Positions 1 through 10,956 of a stretch of DNA of 64,000 bases are shown here, in pieces. The position numbers and the translations under genes were made by a program. Below the pieces are notes generated by a model. The model saw only the letters and a program-made list of their open reading frames with translations, made no database searches and was not told the origin of the DNA. The stretch is taken from positions 3,472,001 through 3,536,000 of the forward strand of contig NZ_JBFREB010000001.1 in NCBI RefSeq assembly GCF_052114085.1, written 5' to 3'. Source of the DNA: Leifsonia sp052114085. GTDB lineage: Bacteria > Actinomycetota > Actinomycetes > Actinomycetales > Microbacteriaceae. The number at the start of each line of letters is the position of its first letter. Position 1 is the first letter of the stretch.

Positions 1-1407
1 GCGGCATGGCAGGACGTGCTCGGCAAGCTCGAGACGGACGACCGCATCACCCCGCAGCTGTACGGGTTCCTCAGCCTGGTCGAGCCCAAGGGCATCATGG
101 CCGGCACCTTCTACCTCGAGGTTCCCAACGAATTCACCCGGGGAATGATCGAGCAGCGCAGCCGTCTTCCCCTGCTCAACGCCATCGGCGGACTCGACGA
201 GACGCTGGCCGTCAACACCTTCGCGATCGTGGTCAACCCCGAGATCCAGCAGGAGACGATGGCGGGGCCGGGCGGCGATCCCGAGATCCCGTCCGCCTAC
301 ATCGACCCGTCCGCGGCGCATACGGTCAACCCACCGACCGAGATCACCGCACCTCCCCGCGGTGGCGACACCCGGCTGAACTCGAAGTACAGCTTCGACA
401 ACTTCGTCATCGGTCAGTCGAACCGCTTCGCTCATGCTGCGGCGGTCGCCGTAGCCGAGGCGCCCGCGAAGGCCTACAACCCGTTGTTCATCTACGGCGA
501 CTCCGGTCTGGGCAAGACTCACCTCCTTCACGCGATCGGTCACTACGCGATGAGCCTGTATCCCGGGATCCGGGTGCGGTACGTCTCGTCGGAGGAGTTC
601 ACCAACGACTTCATCAACTCGATCGCCAACAACCGTGGCTCGTCGTTCCAGGCGCGCTACCGCAACATCGACATCCTGCTGATCGACGACATCCAGTTCC
701 TGCAGCGGGCGGTGGAGACGCAGGAGGCGTTCTTCCACACCTTCAACACGCTGCACGACCACAACAAGCAGGTGGTCATCACGTCCGACCTGCCTCCGAA
801 GCACCTCACCGGATTCGAGGACCGCATGCGGTCGCGGTTCGAGTGGGGCCTGATCACCGATGTCCAGGTCCCCGACCTCGAGACTCGCATCGCGATCCTG
901 CGTAAGAAGGCGCAGAGCGAGAAGATCCAGGTGCCGGACGACATCCTCGAGTTCATGGCTTCTAAGGTCTCAAGCAACATCCGCGAACTCGAAGGGACGC
1001 TGATTCGCGTCACGGCGTTCGCGAGCCTCAACCGCACTCCCGTCGATATGCCCCTCGTTCAAACGGTGCTCAAGGACTTGATCACGCTCGACGACGACAA
1101 CGTGATCGCACCGACGGACATCATCACGAACACGGCCGAGTACTTCAAGCTGACCGTCGACGACCTCTATGGCTCGAGCCGTTCGCAGGCTGTGGCGACC
1201 GCACGACAGATCGCCATGTATCTGTGCCGTGAGCTGACGAACCTCTCATTGCCGAAGATCGGACAGCTGTTCGGCGGCCGCGACCATACGACCGTCATGT
1301 ACGCGAACAAGAAGATCAGCGAGCTCATGAAGGAGCGGCGCTCGATCTACAACCAGGTCACCGAGTTGACCAGTCGGATCAAGCAGAACCACCGCTACGG
1401 CAAGTAG
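1..1407 (+). CDS. dnaA: Chromosomal replication initiator DnaA (5' end outside window)
   Basis: DnaA is the AAA+ initiator that binds DnaA boxes, opens oriC and loads the helicase. The frame is open from base 1 with no start codon in a plausible place, so the gene begins upstream of the window. Visible are the Walker A motif GDSGLGKT (around base 496), the Walker B motif LLIDDIQFL, and the C-terminal domain IV helix-turn-helix with the DnaA signature around GGRDHTTVMYA. The ATPase core and the DNA-binding domain are complete; part of the N-terminal interaction domain is missing only because of the window edge. It is followed directly by oriC. Confidence 0.98.
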   Translation, partial: AAWQDVLGKLETDDRITPQLYGFLSLVEPKGIMAGTFYLEVPNEFTRGMIEQRSRLPLLNAIGGLDETLAVNTFAIVVNPEIQQETMAGPGGDPEIPSAYIDPSAAHTVNPPTEITAPPRGGDTRLNSKYSFDNFVIGQSNRFAHAAAVAVAEAPAKAYNPLFIYGDSGLGKTHLLHAIGHYAMSLYPGIRVRYVSSEEFTNDFINSIANNRGSSFQARYRNIDILLIDDIQFLQRAVETQEAFFHTFNTLHDHNKQVVITSDLPPKHLTGFEDRMRSRFEWGLITDVQVPDLETRIAILRKKAQSEKIQVPDDILEFMASKVSSNIRELEGTLIRVTAFASLNRTPVDMPLVQTVLKDLITLDDDNVIAPTDIITNTAEYFKLTVDDLYGSSRSQAVATARQIAMYLCRELTNLSLPKIGQLFGGRDHTTVMYANKKISELMKERRSIYNQVTELTSRIKQNHRYGK

Positions 1408-1819
1408 CCAGCACTCCCGCTAGCGCAGAACTTATCCACATATCCATCCCCAGAGTGGGGACAGTGCGTTATTAACACTTGTGGATAACTTGTGGAGAGC
1501 CTCCGGAGAACTACACGTTTAATGGGGACGGCCGACCTGCACCTGTGAAAAGTGCACCGACGGTTCTCTGGACACGCATCCCTGTGAACAGGCGCATTCC
1601 TCAGGTCATCAACAAGTCACGGAGCTGTAGTTCCCTGTGTTCGTGCGGCTTCAACAGAGTTATCCACAGTTTCCACAGCGGTTAACAAGATTATTTCTTA
1701 ACTCTTCTTCAAGGGGGCAGACGACAACCTCCTGGGGTCGGACGCTCGCCGCATCCGCGTCACAGGCCAGGGGCTAGGATTTGTCACGTCCGTTATCCGT
1801 GAGCCGACAGAGGTGACTC
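1408..1819. other. oriC: Chromosomal origin of replication (oriC)
   Basis: This 412-base gap between dnaA and dnaN holds no credible gene. Perfect DnaA boxes TTATCCACA lie at 1432-1440 (+), 1480-1488 (-) and 1660-1668 (+). Weaker boxes are CTCTCCACA at 1491-1499 (-) and GTTTCCACA at 1669-1677 (+). An AT-rich tract at about 1681-1712, next to the right-hand boxes, is a candidate unwinding element. Position and content match actinobacterial origins; which of the weaker boxes are used is not visible from sequence. Confidence 0.93.
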
Positions 1820-2965
1820 GTGAAGTTCCAAGCCAACCGGGATGTGTTCAGCGAAGCCGTCTCGTTCGCGGTGAAGCTCCTCCCGCAGCGGACGACCCTG
1901 CCCATCCTGAGCGGTGTGCTCATCGAGACGACAGACAACGGACTTCAACTGTCGTCGTTCGACTACGAGGTGTCGGCACAGACCGAGATCTCCGCCGAGG
2001 TGGAGGAGCCGGGACGCGTGCTCGTCTCCGGCCGGCTCCTGGCGGAGATCGCATCCAAGCTGCCGAACGCGCCGGTGCGATTCTCGACCGAAGAGTCGAA
2101 GATCGTGGTCCGCGCAGGATCGGCGAACTTCACGCTGTTGTCCATGCCGGTCGAGGAATACCCGAGCATCCCGCAGGTGAGTGGGGAAGCCGGGCTGGTT
2201 CCGGCCGAGGAGTTCGCACAGGCTGTCGCCCAGGTCGGCGTGGCCGCATCCCGGGACGATGTCACGCCGGTCATCACCGGGGTTCAGCTCGAGGTCGGGA
2301 ACAACACACTGGGCCTCGTCGCCACCGACCGCTACCGCGTCGCTGTTCGCGAAATCGACTGGGACAACGGCACCACCTCGGGCGAGCCGGTGACGGCGCT
2401 GGTCCCGGCACGCACTCTGACCGAAATCGGCAAGACCTTCGGTCACAGCGGCAACGTCTCGATCTCGATCACCAACCGCGACGACCGCGAGCTGATCGCC
2501 TTCACTGCGGATCGCAAGACGGTCACCTCGCTGCTGATCAAGGGCAACTTCCCGCCCGTGCGTCGGCTCTTCCCGGAACAGGTCGACAACTACGCGGTGG
2601 TCAACACCGCCGAACTCATCGAGGCGACCCGTCGCGTCGCCCTCGTCCTCGAGCGCGAGGCCGCGCTCCGCTACACATTCTCCGCCGACGGACTGACGCT
2701 GGAAGCGATCGGTTCCGAGCAGGCGCAGGCATCCGAGAGCATCGACGCTCTTCTCACTGGCCAGGAGACGGTGGTTTCATTGAAGCCGCAGTTCCTGCTC
2801 GATGGTCTCGGTGCGGTGCACTCGGAATTCGTGCGCATCTCGTTCACCAAGACCGAGAACCCCAACAAGCCGGGCCCTGTGCTCATCACGAGCCAGACGT
2901 CCAAGGATCAGGCAGGCGCGGACTCCTACAAGTATCTGCTCCAGCCGAACCTGCTGCTGCGCTAG
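1820..2965 (+). CDS. dnaN: DNA polymerase III beta subunit (sliding clamp)
   Basis: This is the ring-shaped processivity clamp that tethers DNA polymerase III to DNA. The 381-residue product has the usual length and the three repeated clamp folds, starting MKFQANRDVFSEAV and ending in the typical YLLQPNLLLR. The GTG start at 1820 gives the family N-terminus; upstream sequence belongs to oriC. It lies just right of the origin, the standard arrangement, so its promoter must lie inside oriC. Confidence 0.97.
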   Translation: MKFQANRDVFSEAVSFAVKLLPQRTTLPILSGVLIETTDNGLQLSSFDYEVSAQTEISAEVEEPGRVLVSGRLLAEIASKLPNAPVRFSTEESKIVVRAGSANFTLLSMPVEEYPSIPQVSGEAGLVPAEEFAQAVAQVGVAASRDDVTPVITGVQLEVGNNTLGLVATDRYRVAVREIDWDNGTTSGEPVTALVPARTLTEIGKTFGHSGNVSISITNRDDRELIAFTADRKTVTSLLIKGNFPPVRRLFPEQVDNYAVVNTAELIEATRRVALVLEREAALRYTFSADGLTLEAIGSEQAQASESIDALLTGQETVVSLKPQFLLDGLGAVHSEFVRISFTKTENPNKPGPVLITSQTSKDQAGADSYKYLLQPNLLLR

Positions 2966-3005
2966 CGCCCGGCGTCGGAAGAAGCAAGAGAAGAGAAGGA
3001 CAATC

Positions 3006-3893
3006 ATGCACATCGGCCTCATCGGTCTCGGACGCATGGGCAACAACATGCGTGCCCGGCTGGAGAAGAACGGCATCGACGTCACCGGTTACGACACGAA
3101 CCCGGAGGTCTCGGACGTCGCAACCATGGCCGACCTGGTCGCAGCCCTCCCCGCGCCTCGCACGGTGTGGGTGATGGTCCCCGCCGGCCAGATCACCGAC
3201 TCGGTCATCCGCGAGCTCGAGCCGCTGCTCGAGAAGGGCGACCTCGTCATCGACGGTGGAAACTCCAAGTTCACGGAGGACTTCGCACACGCCGAACTTC
3301 TCGCGCCGCGTGGCGTCGACTTCATGGACGTCGGTGTCTCCGGCGGCATCTGGGGTCTCGAGAACGGCTACGGCCTGATGGTCGGCGGCTCTGCCGACCA
3401 GGTCCAGCGCGTCATGCCCGTCTTCGACGCGCTGCGACCAGAGGGACCGCGCGACGAGGGCTTCGTCCACGTGGGCGAGGTCGGCGCTGGGCACTACGCG
3501 AAGATGGTGCACAACGGCATCGAGTACGCGCTGATGCAGGCGTACGCCGAGGGTTATGAGCTGCTCGACACGCGCAAGGACATCATCAAGGATGTGACCG
3601 GCACGTTCAAGGCATGGCAGCGCGGAACCGTGGTTCGGTCCTGGCTGCTCGACCTTCTCGTCCGTGCACTCGAGCAGGACCCGGAGTTCGAGCACATCGA
3701 GGGCTACGTCCAGGATTCCGGCGAGGGTCGCTGGACCGTGGAGGAGGCGCTCAACAACGCCGTCCCGGTCCCGACGATCAGCGCTTCGATCTTCGCGCGG
3801 TTCGTCTCGCGCCAGGAGGACTCCCCGGCCATGAAGGCTGTCGCGGCACTGCGAAACCAGTTCGGCGGCCACGCCGTGAAGGCCGTGGACTGA
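3006..3893 (+). CDS. gnd: 6-phosphogluconate dehydrogenase, short form (decarboxylating)
   Basis: The enzyme oxidatively decarboxylates 6-phosphogluconate to ribulose 5-phosphate in the pentose phosphate pathway. The product is 295 residues, the short single-domain type rather than the ~470-residue E. coli type. It has an N-terminal Rossmann motif GLIGLGRMG, the DGGNS substrate motif, GVSGG and the catalytic-lysine segment GAGHYAKMVHNGIEY. The ATG at 3006 follows an AGAAGG ribosome binding site; an in-frame extension further upstream lies inside dnaN and is not credible. Placement between dnaN and recF is common in actinobacteria. Cofactor preference cannot be decided here. Confidence 0.95.
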   Translation: MHIGLIGLGRMGNNMRARLEKNGIDVTGYDTNPEVSDVATMADLVAALPAPRTVWVMVPAGQITDSVIRELEPLLEKGDLVIDGGNSKFTEDFAHAELLAPRGVDFMDVGVSGGIWGLENGYGLMVGGSADQVQRVMPVFDALRPEGPRDEGFVHVGEVGAGHYAKMVHNGIEYALMQAYAEGYELLDTRKDIIKDVTGTFKAWQRGTVVRSWLLDLLVRALEQDPEFEHIEGYVQDSGEGRWTVEEALNNAVPVPTISASIFARFVSRQEDSPAMKAVAALRNQFGGHAVKAVD

Positions 3894-3900
3894 AAACTCG

Positions 3901-5067
3901 TTGCGTGTCACACATCTCTCCCTGACCGACTTCCGTAATTACCGCACCGCGGAAGTCCCGTTCGCGGCCGGCGCGAATCTGTTCGTCGGCCGCAACGGTC
4001 AGGGGAAGACCAATCTCGTCGAGTCGCTCGGCTACCTGAGCACCCTCGGGTCGCACCGGGTGTCGAGCGACCAGGCGATGATCCGGAAGGATGCGGACGC
4101 CGCCATCGTGCGGGCGCGCATCCAGCATGAAGGCCGCGAACTGCTGGTCGAGATGCAACTGAACCGGAGTTCGCCCAATCGCGCCCAGGTCAACCGGGCA
4201 GCCATCAAGCCGCGAGAGCTGCCCCGGTACTTCTCCAGTGTTCTGTTCGCGCCGGAGGATCTCGCGCTCGTTCGGGGCGAGCCGGGAATCCGCCGGCGCT
4301 TCCTCGATCAGTTGCTCATCCAGCGCAACCCCCGGTTCACGGCGGTGATCGCCGACTACGAGCGCGTGGTCAAGCAGCGCAACACTCTGCTGAAGTCGGC
4401 GCGGGCCACCCGGGTCCGGGAGGATCAGCTCGGCACCCTGGACATCTGGGATGAGCGTCTCATCCAGCTGGGCTCGGAGCTGATGGATGCGCGACTCGAC
4501 CTGGTCACGCGCCTCAGTGACCCGCTGGTCGCCGCCTACCGGTCGGTTGCGGGTGATGATCACCACCCCCGGCTCGTTCCGCAGGTGACCATTCACGGTG
4601 CTCATGTGGAGGACGACGGTGAAAGCGTGGACGACGCTGTAACGGGCTCAGCCGGTGTCGCAACCGCCGAGGCCTTCCGTCGCGCGCTCACCGCGGTTCG
4701 TCGCAAGGAGCTCGATCGCGGACTGACCCTGGTCGGTCCACACCGGGACGATGTGTTGTTCGAACTGAATGGCCTTCCGGCGAAGGGGTATGCGAGCCAC
4801 GGAGAGTCGTGGTCGTTCGCTCTCGCGCTCAAGCTGGCGTCGGCCGAACTGCTCCGCCGGGAATCGACGACGGGGGATCCGGTTCTCATCCTCGACGATG
4901 TCTTCGCCGAGTTGGACCAGGCTCGAAGAAGAATGCTTGCAACTGCCGTAGCCGGTTACGAGCAGGTTCTCATCACAGCAGCGGTGTTCGACGACGTGCC
5001 GGATGGCTTGACAGCGCACACCGTGCGGATCGACGCGGGCGCGATCGTGGAGACCCCCGATGCCTGA
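3901..5067 (+). CDS. recF: DNA replication/repair protein RecF
   Basis: RecF is an SMC-like ATPase that helps load RecA at gaps with RecO and RecR. The 388-residue product has Walker A at residues 30-37 (GRNGQGKT), an ABC-type signature region and Walker B LILDDVFAELD near the C-terminus. The TTG start at 3901 lies only 7 bases after the gnd stop and gives the family N-terminus MRVTHLSLTDFRNY. The gene overlaps the next one by 8 bases, pointing to translational coupling. Confidence 0.96.
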   Translation: MRVTHLSLTDFRNYRTAEVPFAAGANLFVGRNGQGKTNLVESLGYLSTLGSHRVSSDQAMIRKDADAAIVRARIQHEGRELLVEMQLNRSSPNRAQVNRAAIKPRELPRYFSSVLFAPEDLALVRGEPGIRRRFLDQLLIQRNPRFTAVIADYERVVKQRNTLLKSARATRVREDQLGTLDIWDERLIQLGSELMDARLDLVTRLSDPLVAAYRSVAGDDHHPRLVPQVTIHGAHVEDDGESVDDAVTGSAGVATAEAFRRALTAVRRKELDRGLTLVGPHRDDVLFELNGLPAKGYASHGESWSFALALKLASAELLRRESTTGDPVLILDDVFAELDQARRRMLATAVAGYEQVLITAAVFDDVPDGLTAHTVRIDAGAIVETPDA

Positions 5068-5548
5068 TCAGCCCAGCGAGGCATCCGCCGTCTATCTGAG
5101 GCTCAAGTCCCTCTTCACGGGGACGCCGGCTCGGAGGCGGCGGACCGCGGGTCGGGAGGAGGGCGCTTCGACCAGCCGCCCCTTCGGCAATGGGCGAGAC
5201 CCGCACGGAGTGGGTGACGTGGTGGATGCGCTCGCGGCCCAGCTCGGCTGGACCTCCGCGCTCGCGCAGTCCGACCTCCTCGAGGGGTGGCGCGAACTCG
5301 CCGGCGAGGAGACCGCCAAACACGCCATTCCGGACCAGATCAGCGACGGCGTACTGGTCATCCGTTGCGAGTCCACCGCATGGGCGACGCAGCTGCGGAT
5401 GATGCGATCAGAACTGCTTGCGCGCATCGCGGAGCGGTTCCCTCAAGCCGGCATCGAGTCAATCCGTTTTCAAGGGCCGGACGCCCCCTCTTGGAAAAGA
5501 GGCCCCAGGTCGATTCCAGGGCGTGGCCCGCGCGATACTTACGGCTAA
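5060..5548 (+). CDS. dciA: DciA-type helicase-associated protein (DUF721)
   Basis: The 162-residue product carries the DUF721 domain in its second half (about residues 50-145), with the motif series GWRELAGEE, HAIPDQISDGVLVI and AWATQLRMM. DciA proteins act as the loader or operator of the replicative helicase DnaB in bacteria lacking DnaC/DnaI. The N-terminus is basic (RRRRTAGR). It overlaps recF by 8 bases and precedes gyrB, the position dciA takes in mycobacteria. Family membership is clear; helicase loading is inferred from the family. Confidence 0.88.
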   Translation: MPDQPSEASAVYLRLKSLFTGTPARRRRTAGREEGASTSRPFGNGRDPHGVGDVVDALAAQLGWTSALAQSDLLEGWRELAGEETAKHAIPDQISDGVLVIRCESTAWATQLRMMRSELLARIAERFPQAGIESIRFQGPDAPSWKRGPRSIPGRGPRDTYG

Positions 5549-5577
5549 GAGCACAAAAGAGGTCGCCGCGCACGAGA

Positions 5578-5631
5578 AAATGCGTCAGACGGCCGTTTTC
5601 CGGCATTTAGCGCGTCGGCTCTTGGTAGACT
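5578..5631 (+). promoter_or_regulatory. Candidate gyrB promoter region
   Basis: The 123-base gap before gyrB holds a -10-like hexamer TAGACT at 5626-5631, about 40 bases before the gyrB start. Upstream is an inverted repeat AAATGC (5578-5583) / GCATTT (5603-5608) separated by 19 bases. No good -35 box is visible. The gap suggests gyrB has its own promoter; the role of the inverted repeat is speculative. Confidence 0.4.
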
Positions 5632-5671
5632 GGACTGTCACGATTGAGTGCGGTCAGGAGCCTAATTTCAT

Positions 5672-7675
<2,004 letters not shown>

Positions 7676-7722
7676 CGCTTCGGCGCCGATGAACTGCTAG
7701 GGACTACGAGGAAGAGAAGACT

Positions 7723-10272
7723 GTGACGGACGAAGAGAACGTGTCGGGCGATGGTGCCGGCTTCGGCATCCACGGGAGGATCGATCAGGTCGACCTCCAG
7801 TCGGAGATGCAGCGGTCGTACCTCGACTACGCCATGTCGGTCATCATCGGGCGCGCGCTGCCCGAGGTGCGCGACGGCCTGAAGCCGGTGCACCGCCGCG
7901 TCATCTACGCGATGTTCGACGGTGGGTACCGCCCCGACAAGGCGTTCTCGAAGTGCGCTCGCGTCGTCGGCGACGTGATGGGTCAGTTCCACCCGCACGG
8001 TGACACGGCCATCTACGACGCACTGGTGCGACTCGTGCAGCCGTGGAGCCTCCGCTACCCGCTGGCGCTCGGCCAGGGCAACTTCGGCTCGCCCGGAAAC
8101 GACGGCGCCGCCGCCCCCCGGTACACCGAGACGAAGATGGCTCCCCTCGCGCTGGAGATGGTCCGCGACATCGACGAAGACACCGTCGACTTCCAGGACA
8201 ACTACGACGGCCGCACCCAGGAACCCGCCGTCCTGCCCAGCCGCTTCCCGAACCTGCTGGTCAACGGTTCGGTCGGAATCGCGGTCGGTATGGCCACGAA
8301 CATCCCGCCGCACAACCTGCGCGAGGTCGCGGCCGGCGCGCTGTGGCACCTCGAGAACCCGGACGCGCCGCGCGAGGAGCTGCTCGAGGAGCTCATCAAG
8401 CGGATCAAGGGACCGGACTTCCCGACCGGAGCGCAGATCCTCGGCGTCAAAGGCATCCACGACGCCTACCGCACGGGTCGCGGCTCCATCACCATGCGTG
8501 CCGTCGTCACGATCGAGGAGATCCAGGGTCGGGTCTGCCTGGTCGTCACCGAACTCCCGTACCAGGTGAACCCGGACAACCTGGCGATCAAGATCGCGGA
8601 TCTGGTGAAGGAAGGCCGCATCGGCGGCATCGCCGACATCCGCGACGAGACCTCGGGCCGTACCGGGCAGCGACTCGTGATCGTGCTGAAGCGGGATGCG
8701 GTCGCGAAGGTCGTCCTCAACAACCTGTACAAGCACACGCAGCTGCAGGAGAACTTCGGCGCCAACATGCTCGCCATCGTCGACAACGTGCCGCGCACGC
8801 TGTCCCTCGACGGGTTCATCACCGCTTGGGTCGACCACCAGATCGAAGTGATCGTCCGTCGCACGCGGTTCCGTCTGCGCAAGGCCGAGGAGCGCGCGCA
8901 CATCCTGCGCGGCTACCTCAAGGCGCTCGACGCGCTCGACGACGTGATCGCGCTCATCCGCCGGTCGGCCACGGTCGACGACGCGCGCGAGGGCCTGAAG
9001 GGGCTGCTCGACGTCGACGACGTGCAGGCCGACGCGATCCTCGCGATGCAGCTGCGTCGCCTGGCCGCCCTCGAACGTCAGAAGATCATCGAGGAGGCTG
9101 AGGCGATCGAGAAGCAGATCGCGGAGTACCACGCGATCCTCGACGACCCCGCGCGCCAGCGGTCGATCGTGAGCGAGGAGCTCACCGAGATCGTCGACCG
9201 TTTCGGCGACGACCGTCGCACCGAGATCATGTTCGGCTACGACGGCGACATGAGCGTCGAAGACCTCATCCCGGAAGAGGAGATGGTCGTCACCGTCACG
9301 CGCGGCGGCTACATCAAGCGGACGCGGAGCGACAACTACCGCAGCCAGCACCGCGGCGGCAAAGGTGTGAAGGGCGCGCAGCTGCGCGGCGAGGATGTGG
9401 TGGATCACTTCTTCGTGACCACCACGCACCACTGGCTGCTCTTCTTCACGAACCAAGGACGCGTCTACCGCGCCAAGACCTACGAGGTGCAGGAGGCCGG
9501 CCGTGACGCCAAGGGCCAGCACGTCGCCAACCTGCTCGCGCTGCAGCCGGACGAGCAGATCGCTGAGATCCTCGACATCCGCGACTACGAGGTGGCGAAG
9601 TACCTGGTGCTGGCCACGCGCGACGGCCTGATCAAGAAGACCGCGCTGTCGGAGTACGACACCAACCGCACCGGCGGCATCATCGCGATCAAGCTGCGCG
9701 AAGGCGACGAACTCGTCTCCGCATTGCTGGTCGAGGAGGATTCCGACCTGCTGCTGGTCTCACGCAAGGGCATGTCGATCCGATTCACCGCCTCCGATGA
9801 GGCGCTGCGACCGATGGGCCGTTCCACCTCCGGCGTGATCGGGATGCACTTCCGCGGGGAGGACCGGCTGCTCGACGCCTCGGTCGTCTCCGACGAGGGA
9901 TACGTGTTCGTCGTGACCGAGGGCGGGTACGCGAAGCGGACCGCTGCCGACCAGTACCGCCTCCAGGGCCGAGGCGGTTTGGGCATCAAGGTCGCCAAGC
10001 TGAACGTCGACCGGGGCGACCTGGTGGGTGCGCTCATCGTCGGCGAGGACGACGAGGTCCTTGTGGTTCTTGCCAGCGGCAAGGTGGTACGCTCTGCCGT
10101 GGCCGAGGTACCTGCCAAGGGCCGTGACACCATGGGTGTCGTCTTTGCACGTTTCGCCGAGTCGGACAAAATCATCGCTCTGGCGAAGAACACCGAACGC
10201 GACCTCGAATCCTCCAGTCCCGCGGAGGATGCTGAGGCGGTCGGGAAGGAAGAAACCGTAGATGAGCAGTAG
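7723..10272 (+). CDS. gyrA: DNA gyrase subunit A
   Basis: GyrA is the DNA-cleaving and wrapping subunit of gyrase. The 849-residue product has the breakage-reunion domain with the catalytic tyrosine at residue 134 (APRYTE), the QRDR motif HPHGDTAIYD at residues 90-99, and C-terminal beta-pinwheel repeats. The position equivalent to E. coli Ser83 is Thr95, next to Ala96, with Asp99 retained. The start is a GTG at 7723. The 3' end overlaps the next gene by 11 bases, so the two are probably co-translated. Confidence 0.98.
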   Translation: MTDEENVSGDGAGFGIHGRIDQVDLQSEMQRSYLDYAMSVIIGRALPEVRDGLKPVHRRVIYAMFDGGYRPDKAFSKCARVVGDVMGQFHPHGDTAIYDALVRLVQPWSLRYPLALGQGNFGSPGNDGAAAPRYTETKMAPLALEMVRDIDEDTVDFQDNYDGRTQEPAVLPSRFPNLLVNGSVGIAVGMATNIPPHNLREVAAGALWHLENPDAPREELLEELIKRIKGPDFPTGAQILGVKGIHDAYRTGRGSITMRAVVTIEEIQGRVCLVVTELPYQVNPDNLAIKIADLVKEGRIGGIADIRDETSGRTGQRLVIVLKRDAVAKVVLNNLYKHTQLQENFGANMLAIVDNVPRTLSLDGFITAWVDHQIEVIVRRTRFRLRKAEERAHILRGYLKALDALDDVIALIRRSATVDDAREGLKGLLDVDDVQADAILAMQLRRLAALERQKIIEEAEAIEKQIAEYHAILDDPARQRSIVSEELTEIVDRFGDDRRTEIMFGYDGDMSVEDLIPEEEMVVTVTRGGYIKRTRSDNYRSQHRGGKGVKGAQLRGEDVVDHFFVTTTHHWLLFFTNQGRVYRAKTYEVQEAGRDAKGQHVANLLALQPDEQIAEILDIRDYEVAKYLVLATRDGLIKKTALSEYDTNRTGGIIAIKLREGDELVSALLVEEDSDLLLVSRKGMSIRFTASDEALRPMGRSTSGVIGMHFRGEDRLLDASVVSDEGYVFVVTEGGYAKRTAADQYRLQGRGGLGIKVAKLNVDRGDLVGALIVGEDDEVLVVLASGKVVRSAVAEVPAKGRDTMGVVFARFAESDKIIALAKNTERDLESSSPAEDAEAVGKEETVDEQ

Positions 10273-10675
10273 CGTCGCCGACAAGCTCGCCAAGAAGTCG
10301 ACCCGTCGACCCGCATCCTCGAAGCAGGTGCGGCTCAAGCTGGTCTACATCGACTTCTGGTCGACCGTGAAGCTGTCGTTCCTCGCAGGCATCTGCCTGG
10401 CGATCATCGCAGTCGTCGGCACCTTCCTGGTGTGGACGGTGCTCGACCGCACGGGCATCTTCGACCAGGTGAACAGCCTGTTCAAGGACATCTCCGGCGC
10501 CGGTGGCAGCGACCTCCGGTCGATTCTGGGCCTCGGACAGGTGATGGGTTTCTCGCTCATCGTGGCCATCCTCGACATCGTCGTGGTGACGGCGCTCGGC
10601 GCCGTCTTCGCGCTGCTGTACAACCTCTCGGTGAAGATCACGGGCGGTTTGCTGGTCGGTTTCACCAACAACTGA
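10262..10675 (+). CDS. DUF3566 membrane protein
   Basis: This 137-residue protein has a basic cytoplasmic N-terminus (about residues 1-35) and two hydrophobic spans near residues 37-63 and 92-118. It ends in a conserved LLYNLSVKITGGLLVGF segment typical of DUF3566. The family sits directly downstream of gyrA in most actinobacteria, as here, with an 11-base overlap. Its function is not established; envelope association is an inference from the membrane spans. Confidence 0.88.
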   Translation: MSSSVADKLAKKSTRRPASSKQVRLKLVYIDFWSTVKLSFLAGICLAIIAVVGTFLVWTVLDRTGIFDQVNSLFKDISGAGGSDLRSILGLGQVMGFSLIVAILDIVVVTALGAVFALLYNLSVKITGGLLVGFTNN

Positions 10676-10725
10676 CCGATTTCGCAATGCTCGGGCAGAT
10701 CGGGTAGTCTCGTATCTGCCCATTC

Positions 10726-10802
10726 GGGGATATAGCTCAGGCGGTTAGAGCGCTTCGCTGATAACGAAGAGGTCCGAGGTTCAAGTCCTCGTATCCCCAC
10801 CA
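10726..10802 (+). tRNA. tRNA-Ile (GAT)
   Basis: A 77-base cloverleaf folds with acceptor strands GGGGATA/TATCCCC, an anticodon stem CTTCG/CGAAG around the loop CTGATAA, and a T-arm carrying GTTCAAGTC. The anticodon is GAT. The 3' CCA is encoded in the DNA (10800-10802). Confidence 0.97.
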
Positions 10803-10813
10803 ACCTTGTCTTT

Positions 10814-10886
10814 GGGGCCTTAGCTCAGTTGGTAGAGCGCCTGCTTTGCAAGCAGGATGTCAGGAGTTCGAATCTCCTAGGCTCCA
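10814..10886 (+). tRNA. tRNA-Ala (TGC)
   Basis: A 73-base cloverleaf has acceptor strands GGGGCCT/AGGCTCC, including the G3-U70 wobble pair that marks alanine tRNAs. The anticodon stem CCTGC/GCAGG encloses the loop TTTGCAA, giving anticodon TGC. The DNA continues CAG after the discriminator A, so CCA must be added enzymatically. It lies 11 bases after tRNA-Ile and is probably co-transcribed with it. Confidence 0.97.
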
Positions 10887-10889
10887 CAG

Positions 10890-10923
10890 TGTTCATTCTC
10901 GCGAGTTGTTCATTCTCGCGAGT
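10890..10923. repeat. Perfect 17-bp tandem repeat after tRNA-Ala
   Basis: The unit TGTTCATTCTCGCGAGT occurs at 10890-10906 and again, without a gap, at 10907-10923. Each copy contains the palindrome CTCGCGAG. The repeat lies between the end of tRNA-Ala and the convergent Lrp-type gene. Whether it acts in termination or processing is unknown. Confidence 0.85.
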
Positions 10924-10956
10924 TTCAGTCGCGCGGCTGACCGACGCGGAAGCGTG

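Noticed and set aside
1479..1685. Open frame of 68 residues inside oriC
   Set aside because: It runs across DnaA boxes, has no ribosome binding site and its codon use is unlike a gene.
10726..10923. Integrated element at the tRNA-Ile/tRNA-Ala pair
   Set aside because: The 17-bp repeat is tandem, not a distant flanking copy of the tRNA end, and no integrase follows.
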